A stretch of DNA of 64,000 bases, taken from positions 744,001 through 808,000 of the forward strand of contig NZ_FVZB01000007.1 in assembly GCF_900166655.1 (NCBI RefSeq). The letters are read 5' to 3'. Positions 21,765 to 31,383 of this stretch are shown in pieces. Source of the stretch: Halobacillus hunanensis (GTDB lineage Bacteria > Bacillota > Bacilli > Bacillales > Halobacillaceae). Made by a program: the position numbers and the translations under genes. The notes under the pieces were generated by a model. That model did not search any database. It worked only from the letters and a program-made list of their open reading frames with translations, and was not told the DNA's origin. Position 1 is the first letter of the stretch, and the number at the start of each line of letters is the position of its first letter.

Positions 21765-22490
21765 ATGTCGATCAGACAGGATACTCGCCACCTGTACTTA
21801 CAGGTAATCGAGCAAATAAAACGAGATATAGAAAACGGCATTTTTTTAGAAAAGGAAAAACTGCCCTCAGAGTTTGAACTCTCTAAATCATTGGGTGTTT
21901 CACGAGCTACATTAAGGGAAGCCCTGAGAATTCTGGAGGAGGAGAGTATTGTAACTAGAAGGCACGGGGTAGGTACTTTCGTAAACCCAAAGCCTGTTTT
22001 CACTTCCGGAATTGAAGAACTGGATAGTGTCACAGGAATGATTAGAAAATCCGGCATGACACCTGGATCACAGTATTTATCAGCTGAACTAGTCGAGCCG
22101 ACAGAAGATGATCGGAGTCGGTTTGCCCCTGTTGAGATACATAATTTAGCTAGAGTAGAACGGGTTCGAACTGCTGATCAGCAGCCGGTTGTTTACTGTA
22201 CAGATAGGATTCCAGAAGGGCTTATCCCCTTAGAACAGGTTCGAGAAGCGGATTCTATGTTTGGGATTCTTGAGAGATACACAGGGAAAACGATCAGCTA
22301 TGCTGTCACCAACATCGAGCCGATCGGTTATCATGAAAAAATCTCGCCGATCTTGAACAGTGAACCTGATCAGGCACTGCTGTTATTGAAACAGATGCAC
22401 TACACGAAAGATGATGAGCCCGTTTTGCTTTCATCCAATTATTTCAGGGCAGATAAGTTTAGTTTTCACGTACTGCGTAAAAGGGTGTAA
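21765..22490 (+). CDS. GntR-family regulator (HutC/UTRA type)
   Basis: 241 residues: N-terminal winged helix ([22 protein letters not shown]) and C-terminal UTRA ligand domain (about 85-235). Corresponds in position to B. subtilis ymfC, just downstream of spoIIIE. Here the next genes encode a BMP-type nucleoside importer, so it probably controls that operon. The upstream region (21700-21735) holds a GTCAGAT direct repeat and TTCGAATATGATGTGTCGAA, possible operators. ATG 21765 with TTGGAG upstream. Confidence 0.88.
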   Translation: MSIRQDTRHLYLQVIEQIKRDIENGIFLEKEKLPSEFELSKSLGVSRATLREALRILEEESIVTRRHGVGTFVNPKPVFTSGIEELDSVTGMIRKSGMTPGSQYLSAELVEPTEDDRSRFAPVEIHNLARVERVRTADQQPVVYCTDRIPEGLIPLEQVREADSMFGILERYTGKTISYAVTNIEPIGYHEKISPILNSEPDQALLLLKQMHYTKDDEPVLLSSNYFRADKFSFHVLRKRV

Positions 22491-22607
22491 GGGTTTTCAA
22501 TAGTGTGACATATTTACAAAAGATTAGGGAGGTGAGGCAGCCTGATTAAAGGAGGCTAAAAATTTTTGTCTTAATTTTCATAATACTTAACAAATTAGGG
22601 GGTATTT

Positions 22608-23720
22608 ATGTTGAAAAATCGTCGTTTTCTACTTGTTTTTGCACTATTATTGTCTTTGGGTTTAGTTCTCGCAGCTTGTGGGGGTTCTTCTAATGAAACG
22701 AGTTCAGAGGGAGAAAGTGGCGGCAGTGAAGGTGGAGAGTCAGGAAGCTCAGACTTCTCTGTAGCGATGGTAACAGATATTGGCGGGGTAGATGACAAAT
22801 CATTTAACCAGTCAGCCTGGGAAGGATTGCAAGCATTTGGAGAAGAGCATGGTCTCAAAGAAGGAGAAGGGTTTGATTATGCTCAATCCGAAAGCGATGC
22901 CGATTATACAACAAACTTAAATCGTCTTGTACGTCAAAAGTATGACCTTATTTTTGGAATCGGCTATTTATTGCAGCCTGCCATTGAAGAAGTAGCAGGA
23001 CAATATCCAGAAACGAATTTTGCGATTGTTGATGCAGTAGCTGAAGGAGATAATATTGCGAGTATCACGTTCAAAGAGCATCAAGGGTCTTTCTTAGCAG
23101 GGGTTGCAGCTGCAAAGAAAACAGAATCTGACAAAATTGGTTTCGTAGGTGGCGTGGATGGAGATTTAATCAATAAATTTGAAGCTGGCTATGTTGCTGG
23201 TGCTAAAGCTATCAACCCTGACATCGAAGTCGATGTGCAGTATGCGGAGAGTTTTGCAGCAGCAGATAAAGGAAAGCTGATTGCTGCGAATATGTATTCT
23301 AAAGGTATCGATGTGATCTACCATGCCTCTGGTGCAACCGGTAACGGTGTGTTCGCACAAGCGAAAGATATTAAGAAAAACAACCCTGAAAAAGATGTCT
23401 GGGTAATTGGTGTTGACCGTGACCAATATGAAGAAGGCCAAATTGGGGAAAACAATGTAACCCTTACTTCAATGGTCAAACGTGTAGACATTGCTGTTCA
23501 AGACGTAGCTACACAAGCTATGAACGGTGAATTTCCTGGCGGAGAAGTCATTGAGTACGGCTTAAAAGATGATGCAATCAGCATTGCCCGTACAAATGAA
23601 GAAGCTCTTACAGAAGAAATTATTACAGCCATCGAAGAGTGGAAGGGTAAGATTGTTAACGGTGAAGTAGAAGTACCAAGTACACGTGATGAATTAAAAA
23701 CATATGTAGAAGGACTATAG
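22608..23720 (+). CDS. BMP-family (PnrA-like) nucleoside-binding lipoprotein
   Basis: Substrate-binding protein of a purine/nucleoside ABC importer (B. subtilis BmpA/YufN type). Lipoprotein signal with LVLAACGG lipobox, then a Ser/Gly/Glu-rich spacer and the BMP domain beginning VAMVTDIGGVDDKSFNQ and containing GFVGGVDGDLINKFEAGY. 370 residues. A terminator separates it from the ATPase gene, which should make the binding protein more abundant than the membrane parts. Confidence 0.93.
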   Translation: MLKNRRFLLVFALLLSLGLVLAACGGSSNETSSEGESGGSEGGESGSSDFSVAMVTDIGGVDDKSFNQSAWEGLQAFGEEHGLKEGEGFDYAQSESDADYTTNLNRLVRQKYDLIFGIGYLLQPAIEEVAGQYPETNFAIVDAVAEGDNIASITFKEHQGSFLAGVAAAKKTESDKIGFVGGVDGDLINKFEAGYVAGAKAINPDIEVDVQYAESFAAADKGKLIAANMYSKGIDVIYHASGATGNGVFAQAKDIKKNNPEKDVWVIGVDRDQYEEGQIGENNVTLTSMVKRVDIAVQDVATQAMNGEFPGGEVIEYGLKDDAISIARTNEEALTEEIITAIEEWKGKIVNGEVEVPSTRDELKTYVEGL

Positions 23721-23768
23721 GTCCCGAATCTAAAACTTTATATTTTCTTTCTGATTAAGAAAGGTTGG

Positions 23769-23864
23769 CTCTTGGGTTGATGGAACATCAATCCAAGAGT
23801 CGAATATGTGAAAATCATCAAGTGAAGAGTATGTTCCGGCCCTCTTCATTTGATGATTTTTTCA
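23769..23864 (+). terminator. Double hairpin between bmp and its ATPase gene
   Basis: Hairpin 1: CTCTTGGGTTGATG (23769-23782) / CATCAATCCAAGAG (23786-23799). Hairpin 2: AAAATCATCA...TGAAGAG (23811-23829) / CTCTTCATTTGATGATTTT (23842-23860), then TTTTTC. The second is a strong intrinsic terminator; partial read-through would set the ratio of binding protein to transporter. Confidence 0.8.
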
Positions 23865-23916
23865 AGGCTAGAGGTCTGGAGATTGAATGAATAGAGAAAA
23901 GAAGTGGGGGAGAAAC

Positions 23917-25443
23917 ATGGAATACGTGATAGAGATGCTTGATATTCGTAAAGAATTTCCCGGTGTAGTAGCCAATGATAAGATTAACCTCCAAGTGAAA
24001 AAAGGTGAAATACATGCTTTACTTGGTGAAAATGGGGCAGGAAAATCTACGTTAATGAATGTTTTATTTGGCCTCTACCAGCCGGAAAGAGGCGAAATTC
24101 GTGTTAAAGGGGAGAAAGTTCATATTACAGACCCTAATATCGCTAACAGTTTAGGGATTGGAATGGTTCACCAGCACTTTATGTTAGTCGATACGTTTAC
24201 AGTGACTGAAAATATCGTACTTGGCAGTGAACCGCGTAAGGGGGCTTCCGTAGATATTAAAAAGGCGGAGCAACAAGTTAAAGAACTATCGGAGCGCTAC
24301 GGTCTAAATGTCGATCCTAAAGCCAAAATTCGTGATATTTCAGTGGGAATGCAGCAGCGTGTGGAAATTTTGAAAACGCTTTATCGGGGAGCAGATATTC
24401 TTATCCTTGATGAACCTACGGCTGTGCTCACACCACAGGAAATTAATGAACTAATTGCGATTATGAATAGCTTAGTAGCTGAAGGCAAATCCATTATTTT
24501 GATTACTCATAAATTAAAAGAAATTATGGAAGTTTGTGATCGCTGTACGGTAATTAGAAAAGGGGAAGGCATAGGTACCGTTGAGGTAAAAGATACCAAC
24601 CCAACCGACTTAGCTTCCTTAATGGTTGGCCGTGAAGTGAGCTTCACAACCGAAAAAACGAAAGCAATTCCTAAGGAAACATATCTGTCTGTTAAAGATT
24701 TAGTTGTTAAGGATGTTCGCGGCGTTGAGATGGTTAAAGGCTTAAATCTTACTGTGAGGGCCGGAGAGATCGTGGGGATTGCAGGGGTAGACGGGAATGG
24801 TCAATCCGAATTGATTGAAGCAATTACCGGCCTTCGCAAAAGTACTTCAGGAGAAGTTAAGTTGCATGACAAAGTAATCAGCAATTTAACACCTCGAAAA
24901 GTCACTCAGTCGGGTATCTCTCACATTCCTCAAGACCGCCACAAGTTTGGGCTCGTCTTGGATTTTCCAATTGGAGAAAACATGGTGCTGCAAACCTATT
25001 ATCAGGAGCCTTTTTCTAAAAAAGGTGTTATGAATTATAAAAACATTTATCAGAAGGCTCAAGCACTTATTGAAGAATATGACGTACGTACACCAGATGA
25101 ACATACGAAAGCGCGGGCTCTTTCGGGCGGTAACCAACAGAAGGCAATCATTGGACGTGAAGTCGATCGCTCACCGGATTTAATTATTGCTGCCCAGCCG
25201 ACTCGTGGATTGGATGTAGGAGCTATTGAATTTATTCATAAGAAATTAATTGAAGAACGTGACAAAGGCCGAGGGGTGCTGCTTCTTTCTTTTGAACTGG
25301 ATGAAATCATGAACTTGAGTGATCGGATTGCCGTTATGTTCGACGGCAAAGTTGTGGCCGAAGTGGAGCCTGAAGAAACGGATGAACAGCAGCTCGGTCT
25401 TTTAATGGCGGGGAATGCAGTGAAGAAAGCAGGTGTCGAATAG
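23917..25443 (+). CDS. Nucleoside ABC transporter ATP-binding protein (two NBDs)
   Basis: 508 residues; two fused ABC domains as in sugar and nucleoside importers (YufO/NupO type). First NBD: LLGENGAGKSTLMNVLFG, signature ISVGMQQRVEILK, DEPTAVLTP. Second NBD: degenerate Walker A GVDGNGQSELIEAITG, signature LSGGNQQKAIIGRE. The degenerate second P-loop is normal for this family. ATG 23917 after GGGGGAG; ATG 23887 is a possible longer start. ends TAGATG against the permease gene. Confidence 0.93.
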   Translation: MEYVIEMLDIRKEFPGVVANDKINLQVKKGEIHALLGENGAGKSTLMNVLFGLYQPERGEIRVKGEKVHITDPNIANSLGIGMVHQHFMLVDTFTVTENIVLGSEPRKGASVDIKKAEQQVKELSERYGLNVDPKAKIRDISVGMQQRVEILKTLYRGADILILDEPTAVLTPQEINELIAIMNSLVAEGKSIILITHKLKEIMEVCDRCTVIRKGEGIGTVEVKDTNPTDLASLMVGREVSFTTEKTKAIPKETYLSVKDLVVKDVRGVEMVKGLNLTVRAGEIVGIAGVDGNGQSELIEAITGLRKSTSGEVKLHDKVISNLTPRKVTQSGISHIPQDRHKFGLVLDFPIGENMVLQTYYQEPFSKKGVMNYKNIYQKAQALIEEYDVRTPDEHTKARALSGGNQQKAIIGREVDRSPDLIIAAQPTRGLDVGAIEFIHKKLIEERDKGRGVLLLSFELDEIMNLSDRIAVMFDGKVVAEVEPEETDEQQLGLLMAGNAVKKAGVE

Positions 25444-26490
25444 ATGTTTTCGAATCGCACAATAAATATTTTAATTCCTATCATTTCGGTTCTATTAGGC
25501 TTGCTCTCTGGAGCGATCATCATGCTTTTCTTCGGATATAACCCGGTTAAAGGGTATGCGGCTCTCTGGAACGGTGCTTTTGGTGATGCTTACTTTTTTG
25601 GTGAAACGTTGAGACAGGTAACACCTTATATTCTTTCAGGACTTGCTGTCGCCTTCGCCTTGAGGACAGGGTTACTAAATATCGGGGTGGAAGGACAAGT
25701 GTTTGTCGGTTGGCTTGCGTCTGTGTGGGTAGGGGTGGCTTTTGAGCTTCCAGCTATTATCCACTTACCGTTAGCCATCTTTGCTGCAGCGTTAGCAGGC
25801 GCTTTCTGGGGTTTTATCCCTGGGATTTTAAAAGCGAAGCTCGGTGTTCACGAAGTTATCGTAACGATTATGATGAACTATATTGCGCTCTATGTTACGA
25901 ACGAAATCGTGCGAAACGTCATAACGGATGGAGAAGATAAAACTGAGCAAATTGCAGAGACAGCTTCGCTCGCTTCTCCATGGCTTGCGGAGATCACCTT
26001 TTATTCCCGGCTTCACTATGGATTGCTCATTGCTTTGTTTGTCGCTTTTATTATGTGGTTCCTATTAAATAAAACAACGACGGGCTTTGAATTGCGGGCC
26101 GTCGGTTATAATCAGCATGCCTCACAGTATGCAGGGATGAATGTTAGTCGAAATATTGTGTTGGCTATGGTTATTTCGGGTGCTTTTGCAGGCCTTGCCG
26201 GAGCGATGGAAGGTTTAGGTACGTTCGGATACCTTTCCGTAAAATCAGGCTTTACCAATATTGGATTCGATGGAATTGCCGTGGCCTTACTGGGAGCCAA
26301 CACGGCGATAGGTGTCGTTTTAGCTGCCTTCTTATTCGGTACTTTAAAAATTGGTGCTTTGAATATGCCTACAGCATCAGGTGTTCCAACAGAGCTTGTT
26401 GAAATTGTCATTGCTTTAATCATATTTTTTGTGGCATCAAGCTATATGATTCGTTGGATCATTTTACGATTTAAGAAGGAGGGGAAATAA
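25444..26490 (+). CDS. Nucleoside ABC transporter permease 1 (YufP type)
   Basis: 348 residues, about 8-9 hydrophobic segments, BPD_transp_2 family: LRTGLLNIGVEGQVFVGWLA, GFIPGILKAKLGVHEVIVTI (the EAA-like coupling region), and GGLGTFGY-like stretch near 255. Starts two bases after the ATPase stop. Forms a heterodimer with the next permease. Confidence 0.92.
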   Translation: MFSNRTINILIPIISVLLGLLSGAIIMLFFGYNPVKGYAALWNGAFGDAYFFGETLRQVTPYILSGLAVAFALRTGLLNIGVEGQVFVGWLASVWVGVAFELPAIIHLPLAIFAAALAGAFWGFIPGILKAKLGVHEVIVTIMMNYIALYVTNEIVRNVITDGEDKTEQIAETASLASPWLAEITFYSRLHYGLLIALFVAFIMWFLLNKTTTGFELRAVGYNQHASQYAGMNVSRNIVLAMVISGAFAGLAGAMEGLGTFGYLSVKSGFTNIGFDGIAVALLGANTAIGVVLAAFLFGTLKIGALNMPTASGVPTELVEIVIALIIFFVASSYMIRWIILRFKKEGK

Positions 26491-27450
26491 ATGAACTTTT
26501 TTGAAATATTACAATCGATTATTCCGCAAGCTGTTTTCTTTGCGGCCCCTCTTATCTTTACAGCTTTAGGCGGGGTATTTAGTGAACGTTCAGGAATCAT
26601 TAACATTGGTCTCGAAGGATTAATGGTGATGGGAGCATTCGTAGGAATCGTGTTTAACCTGGCTTTTGTCGATGTGTTTGGGAACTGGACCCCCTGGGTA
26701 TCGATTCTAGTCGCAATGGTCGTCTCCGCTATTTTTGCACTAGTTCATGCGGTCGCTTCCATTACATTTAGAGCAGATCAGGTTGTTAGTGGTGTAGCCA
26801 TTAACTTCCTTGCCTTAGGTATTGGTCTGTTTTTAACGAAGCAATGGTATGGAAAAGGACAAACAGATATGGTTGAACGTCCTTTTTATACAACCGATAT
26901 CCCTGTGTTAAGTAAAATCCCGATTATTGGCGACTTATTTTTCTCAGGCATGTATTTGACGTCTTATTTAGCTATTCTATTAGCATTTGTTGCCTGGTAC
27001 ATCCTATTTAAAACTCCGTTCGGGTTACGTTTACGTTCCGTTGGGGAACATCCGATGGCGGCTGATACGAATGGAATTAATGTGTATGGCATGCGTTATG
27101 TTGCGGTCATGATCTCTGGAGCCCTCGGGGGTCTGGGCGGATCAGTGTTTGCTTTAACCATTGCTTTAAACTTCTCCCATGCTACAATTGTCGGACAAGG
27201 GTTTATGTCTCTGGCAGCTGTTATTTTTGGAAAATGGCATCCACTGGGTGCCTTAGGAGCTGCGTTGTTCTTCGGATTTGCTCAGAGTTTAAGTATCGTA
27301 GGATCTGGTATCCCGTTATTAAGTGAAGTTCCGCAGATCTTTCTGCTGATTGCCCCTTATGTCTTGACGATTCTCGCCTTAGCTGGATTTATTGGCAGGG
27401 CTGAGGCGCCAAAAGCTTTAGGAGAATCTTATATTAAAGGTAATCGCTAA
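26491..27450 (+). CDS. Nucleoside ABC transporter permease 2 (YufQ type)
   Basis: 319 residues with 8 or so membrane helices and family motifs GVFSERSGIINIGLEGLMVM and RADQVVSGVAINFLALGIG. Immediately follows permease 1 (TAA ATG), last gene of the importer operon before a terminator. Confidence 0.92.
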   Translation: MNFFEILQSIIPQAVFFAAPLIFTALGGVFSERSGIINIGLEGLMVMGAFVGIVFNLAFVDVFGNWTPWVSILVAMVVSAIFALVHAVASITFRADQVVSGVAINFLALGIGLFLTKQWYGKGQTDMVERPFYTTDIPVLSKIPIIGDLFFSGMYLTSYLAILLAFVAWYILFKTPFGLRLRSVGEHPMAADTNGINVYGMRYVAVMISGALGGLGGSVFALTIALNFSHATIVGQGFMSLAAVIFGKWHPLGALGAALFFGFAQSLSIVGSGIPLLSEVPQIFLLIAPYVLTILALAGFIGRAEAPKALGESYIKGNR

Positions 27451-27459
27451 TTTAGATTT

Positions 27460-27494
27460 GCCCGGTACGATGGTGCCGGGCTTTAATTTTTTAC
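27460..27494 (+). terminator. Importer operon terminator
   Basis: GCCCGGTAC (27460-27468) / GTGCCGGGC (27473-27481) then TTTAATTTTTTA. Confidence 0.88.
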
Positions 27495-27594
27495 TTTTTC
27501 AATTATTTATCTTAGCATTAGAGTTGACCTCATATGGATGAATACATGGAAGTACGTTCATAATATAAAGGAAACGATGAGGAGGATGTTAGAA

Positions 27595-28881
27595 ATGAAA
27601 ATAACGAAAGAAACAGTACGGGGTAAGCAAGGGTACAGACTACATATTTTACCAACTACAAAGTATAAAACGGTTTCTGTTATTGCCAAATTTAAGGCAC
27701 CACTGAAAAGGGAAGGGATCACCGAACGTGCTCTGCTTCCTCATGTTCTTCATAAAGCTACCAACAACCATCCAAACGTGCGATTACTGCAATCTGCTTT
27801 GGAAGACCTGTATGGAACAGGATTCTCAAGCGATGGCTCTAAAAAAGGGGAGAATCATGTACTTTCCTTTCGGATGGAGGTCGTCAATGAATCCTATTTA
27901 AACGAAAGTGAACCGATTTTAGAAAAAGCGTTAAACATATTCCATGATGTTTTATTCAATCCAAAAGTTGAAGGAAACGGCTTTGATGAAGCAATTGTAA
28001 AAAGGGAAATACAAACGCTTGAGCAAAAAATCACTTCCATTAAAGACGATAAAATGAGCTATGCTAATCTACGTTTAATCGACCATATGTGTGAAGGGGA
28101 GCCGTACTCTTTACATGTTCACGGCTATTTAGACGACCTAAAGAAAATTACGGCAAAGTCTTTATATCAACACTACCTCGAAATGATTGAAAACGATGTA
28201 CTTGATGTATACGTTATTGGAGGCATAGACGAATCTGAGATTGAAACATTAATGGATCGAACATTTACTCGTGCCAAAAGTGACAATCAAGGGGAGCACT
28301 TGGAATCAGAACCAATTCATCCAGCGGAATCTAAAGAAATTGTCGAGCAGGAAGAAGTAAAGCAGGGTAAGCTTCACATCGGCTATCGTACCCACATTAA
28401 ATTTGGGGACGAGGATTATTATGCCTTGCAAATTTTCAATGGACTTTTCGGCGGGTTTCCTAGTTCTAAACTGTTTGTGAATGTAAGAGAAAAACATAGC
28501 CTGGCTTATTATGCCGCATCACGATTCGAAAGCCACAAAGGGCTGCTCCTCGTCTTTAGCGGAGTTGACCCGAAAGATTATGACCAGGCAAAATCGATTA
28601 TTTTAGAACAAATGGAAGCGATGAAGCAAGGTGATTTCTCTGATGACCAAGTAACTGACGCAAAAGAACAAGTTGTGAATCAACTACAGGAAACAATGGA
28701 TAATGCCAACGGATTAATTGAGGTCTTGTATCATCAAATGCTTTCCGGCTCCACCATTCAGTCAGATGAACTTATGGAAAACATCCGTAATGTGACGAAA
28801 GAAGATGTGGTGAAGGTCGCGGAGAAAATAGAACTTGATACGATTTACTTTTTAACAAGTCAAGAGGGAGGGGAAGCGTGA
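27595..28881 (+). CDS. ymfF: YmfF, M16-family protein lacking the zinc motif
   Basis: 428 residues with the M16 peptidase fold, but the region where HxxEH should lie reads ALLPHVLHKATNNHPN, so no inverted zinc motif is present. In Firmicutes such a YmfF is encoded next to a YmfH that keeps the motif; the pair probably forms a heterodimer, as in mitochondrial processing peptidase. ATG 27595 with AGGAGG upstream; ATG 27538 would add 19 residues without an RBS. One-base overlap with ymfH. Confidence 0.9.
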   Translation: MKITKETVRGKQGYRLHILPTTKYKTVSVIAKFKAPLKREGITERALLPHVLHKATNNHPNVRLLQSALEDLYGTGFSSDGSKKGENHVLSFRMEVVNESYLNESEPILEKALNIFHDVLFNPKVEGNGFDEAIVKREIQTLEQKITSIKDDKMSYANLRLIDHMCEGEPYSLHVHGYLDDLKKITAKSLYQHYLEMIENDVLDVYVIGGIDESEIETLMDRTFTRAKSDNQGEHLESEPIHPAESKEIVEQEEVKQGKLHIGYRTHIKFGDEDYYALQIFNGLFGGFPSSKLFVNVREKHSLAYYAASRFESHKGLLLVFSGVDPKDYDQAKSIILEQMEAMKQGDFSDDQVTDAKEQVVNQLQETMDNANGLIEVLYHQMLSGSTIQSDELMENIRNVTKEDVVKVAEKIELDTIYFLTSQEGGEA

Positions 28882-30173
28882 TGGAAGCATTAACGTATAA
28901 ACAGCTAAATGAGACCGTATATTCAGAAACGATGGAAAATGGGTTAAAAGTGTTTTTACTGGCAAAGCCGGAGATGGCCAAGACATTTGGTATTTTCACA
29001 ACAAATTATGGATCCATTGATCAAACCTTTACCCCGATTGGAAAGGATGAGCAAGTGACTGTGCCGGAAGGGATTGCTCATTTCCTTGAACATAAGCTAT
29101 TTGAAAAAGAAGACCGTGATGTGTTTCAGGATTTCACCAAGCAGGGGGCGTCTGCTAACGCTTTTACGTCGTTTACGAAGACGGCATACTTATTTTCCGC
29201 AACTAGTCAGATTGAAAAAAATGTGGAAACCTTATTAGATTTCGTTCAGGATCCTTATTTTTCCAAGGAATCCGTTGAGAAAGAAAAAGGGATCATCGCT
29301 CAGGAAATACGTATGTATGATGACCAGCCGGACTGGCGTTCTTTCTTTGGAACAATACAAAGTCTTTATCATAAACATCCTGTCAGGGTAGACATTGCCG
29401 GAACGGTTGATTCGATTGAGGATATTACAAAGGATGACCTATATACTTGTTACGAAACGTTCTACCACCCATCCAATATGGTGTTGTTTGTAGCTGGTAA
29501 TATTGATCCGGAAAAAATGATGGATCAAATTCGCAGTAACCAGAACAAGAAAGAATTTAAGGAGATTCCAACGATTGATCGTTTTTATCCGGAGGAGCCT
29601 GCTGAAGTAGCTAACCCCGACGGTTCCATTACAATGCCAGTCACCACAGCAAAAGCAATGGTAGGTGTGAAAGAGGATGTTTCGTCTCTTGATGGTGCTG
29701 AACTTGTAAGGGCTGAACTGCTGTCTGGCATGATCCTTGATTATTATTTCTCTAAAAGCGGGGAATTCTACGAGCAGCTTTATAAAGAAGATTTAATTGA
29801 TTCCAGCTTTCAATATGAAACCGAATTAGATAGACAGTTTGGTTTCACTATTCTTGGCGGTGATTCAAGGAAACCTGACGAATTAGCGGCTCGTATAAAA
29901 GAAATGCTTCACAAGCTTAAAGAGAACCGTATTTCAGAAGAAGATTTTAAACGTATGAAACGTAAGAAGATCGGCCAGTTCATGAGGGCTTTGAATTCTA
30001 TGGAATTTATCGCTAATCAATTTACGCATTATCATATGCTTGGCGTTGACTTATTCGATGTTTTGCCTACCATTGAATCACTTACGACAAGTGATGCCGA
30101 TCAGTATGTCGAAAATTGGATAAAGGAAGAAAGCATTTCGGTCTTCCAGGTGAAACCACAGACCCATGCCTAA
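28881..30173 (+). CDS. ymfH: YmfH, M16-family zinc metallopeptidase
   Basis: 430 residues; inverted zinc motif HFLEH at 67-71 with the following acidic helix, and QGASANAFTSFTKTAYLF typical of M16 peptidases. Probable cytoplasmic or membrane-associated partner of YmfF. Start ATG 28881 overlaps the ymfF TGA. ymfI overlaps its end by 8 bases. Confidence 0.93.
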   Translation: MEALTYKQLNETVYSETMENGLKVFLLAKPEMAKTFGIFTTNYGSIDQTFTPIGKDEQVTVPEGIAHFLEHKLFEKEDRDVFQDFTKQGASANAFTSFTKTAYLFSATSQIEKNVETLLDFVQDPYFSKESVEKEKGIIAQEIRMYDDQPDWRSFFGTIQSLYHKHPVRVDIAGTVDSIEDITKDDLYTCYETFYHPSNMVLFVAGNIDPEKMMDQIRSNQNKKEFKEIPTIDRFYPEEPAEVANPDGSITMPVTTAKAMVGVKEDVSSLDGAELVRAELLSGMILDYYFSKSGEFYEQLYKEDLIDSSFQYETELDRQFGFTILGGDSRKPDELAARIKEMLHKLKENRISEEDFKRMKRKKIGQFMRALNSMEFIANQFTHYHMLGVDLFDVLPTIESLTTSDADQYVENWIKEESISVFQVKPQTHA

Positions 30174-30885
30174 GCGTTGTTTAATTATTGGAGCCAGCGG
30201 TGAAATTGGCATGCAAACTACGGAGTTACTCGCTGCGGAAGGGTATGAAGTGGCGGTTCATTATCACACTAATCAGCAACGGATAAGCGAGCTTAAGCAG
30301 CGAATCCCGAACCAGCAATGGGCGGGGGCTTATCAAGGAGACTTATCTACTGCCGCCGGGCTTGACTCTTTGATTGGCAAACTCCCTTCAGATGTCGACG
30401 CTATTGTGTTTGCACAAGGGAACCACTCTAACCAACTGCTTCAAGAAATGAGTTCCGCTGAAATGGACACGATGTATTATGTTCACGTTAAATCATTATG
30501 GCTCATTACTCACAAATTGCTTCCATCCATGATTTCAAATAAGTCCGGAGAAATCGTCGTGGTGTCATCGGTTTGGGGAGAAGAAGGTGCCAGTACAGAA
30601 GTAGTTTACAGTTCTGTTAAAGGAGCCCAAATTAGTTTCGTAAAAGGATTAGCCAAGGAAACTGCTCCAAGTAACATTCGTGTGAATGGAGTAACACCGG
30701 GGGTCATCGACACAAAAATGAACGGCCACTTATCTGCAGAAGAACTGGCTATATTAGAAAGTGAAATCCCGCTAGGCCGTTTAGGAACGGGTTCTGAAGT
30801 AGCACAGGCGATCTTGTTTTTATTAAGTAAACGATCCAGTTATATTTCCGGTCATATCCTTCGCGTCAACGGCGGCTGGTATTAA
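30166..30885 (+). CDS. ymfI: YmfI, SDR-family (FabG-like) reductase
   Basis: 239 residues; cofactor loop GASGEIGMQT, NAG-equivalent AQGNH, catalytic YSSVK (Tyr-x-x-x-Lys), and the PG-like VTPGVIDTKMN. NAD(P)H-dependent oxidoreductase; substrate unknown. Overlaps ymfH, so coupled to it. Confidence 0.92.
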   Translation: MPKRCLIIGASGEIGMQTTELLAAEGYEVAVHYHTNQQRISELKQRIPNQQWAGAYQGDLSTAAGLDSLIGKLPSDVDAIVFAQGNHSNQLLQEMSSAEMDTMYYVHVKSLWLITHKLLPSMISNKSGEIVVVSSVWGEEGASTEVVYSSVKGAQISFVKGLAKETAPSNIRVNGVTPGVIDTKMNGHLSAEELAILESEIPLGRLGTGSEVAQAILFLLSKRSSYISGHILRVNGGWY

Positions 30886-30958
30886 AATTGTGATGTATAA
30901 AAACGTTCTGGCTACCTCATACTAAACATGAAAAACATTACAGTAGGAGGTAACATGA

Positions 30959-31219
30959 ATGTCTGTACTTGACAACTTTGAATCTTTCAAATCTTTCCTT
31001 GGTGATCGTATGAACCAAGCGGAAGGAAAAGGGATGAACCATAGTGCTGTAAACGAAGTCGCTTACGAGATTGGTGATTATTTATCCAAAAATGTTGAGG
31101 CCAAGAATCAGGAAGAAGCCGTTCTTCGCGAGTTATGGAACGTTGCTGATGATAAAGAGCAGCATGCTATTGCAAACATGATGGTTAAATTGGTTCAGAA
31201 TGACAAGCCACAATCATAA
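30959..31219 (+). CDS. ymfJ: YmfJ, DUF3243 protein
   Basis: 86-residue acidic cytoplasmic protein of unknown role found at this place in Bacillaceae (FLGDRMNQAEGKGMNHSAVNE). Strong RBS TAGGAGG. Its own terminator follows. Confidence 0.9.
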   Translation: MSVLDNFESFKSFLGDRMNQAEGKGMNHSAVNEVAYEIGDYLSKNVEAKNQEEAVLRELWNVADDKEQHAIANMMVKLVQNDKPQS

Positions 31220-31225
31220 AATGAC

Positions 31226-31259
31226 AAAAACCGCGCAGAAATTCATGCGCGGTTTTTTT
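31226..31259 (+). terminator. ymfJ intrinsic terminator
   Basis: AAAAACCGCGCA / TGCGCGGTTTTTTT around GAAATTCA. Confidence 0.92.
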
Positions 31260-31383
31260 CGATCAATATTCGGAAGAAGTCTGTTTCAGTCTTTCTAATT
31301 AAGGGAAAATCATTTATGATATATAGTAGAGTGTGTTATTCTGTTTTTACAAAAAGCGACATTTTTTCCAGAGGAGATGTGTC

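Noticed and set aside
22537-22570. Weak hairpin AGCCT/AGGCT with AAAAATTTTT before bmp as a terminator or riboswitch
   Set aside because: Five-bp stem, no riboswitch core that I can recognise.
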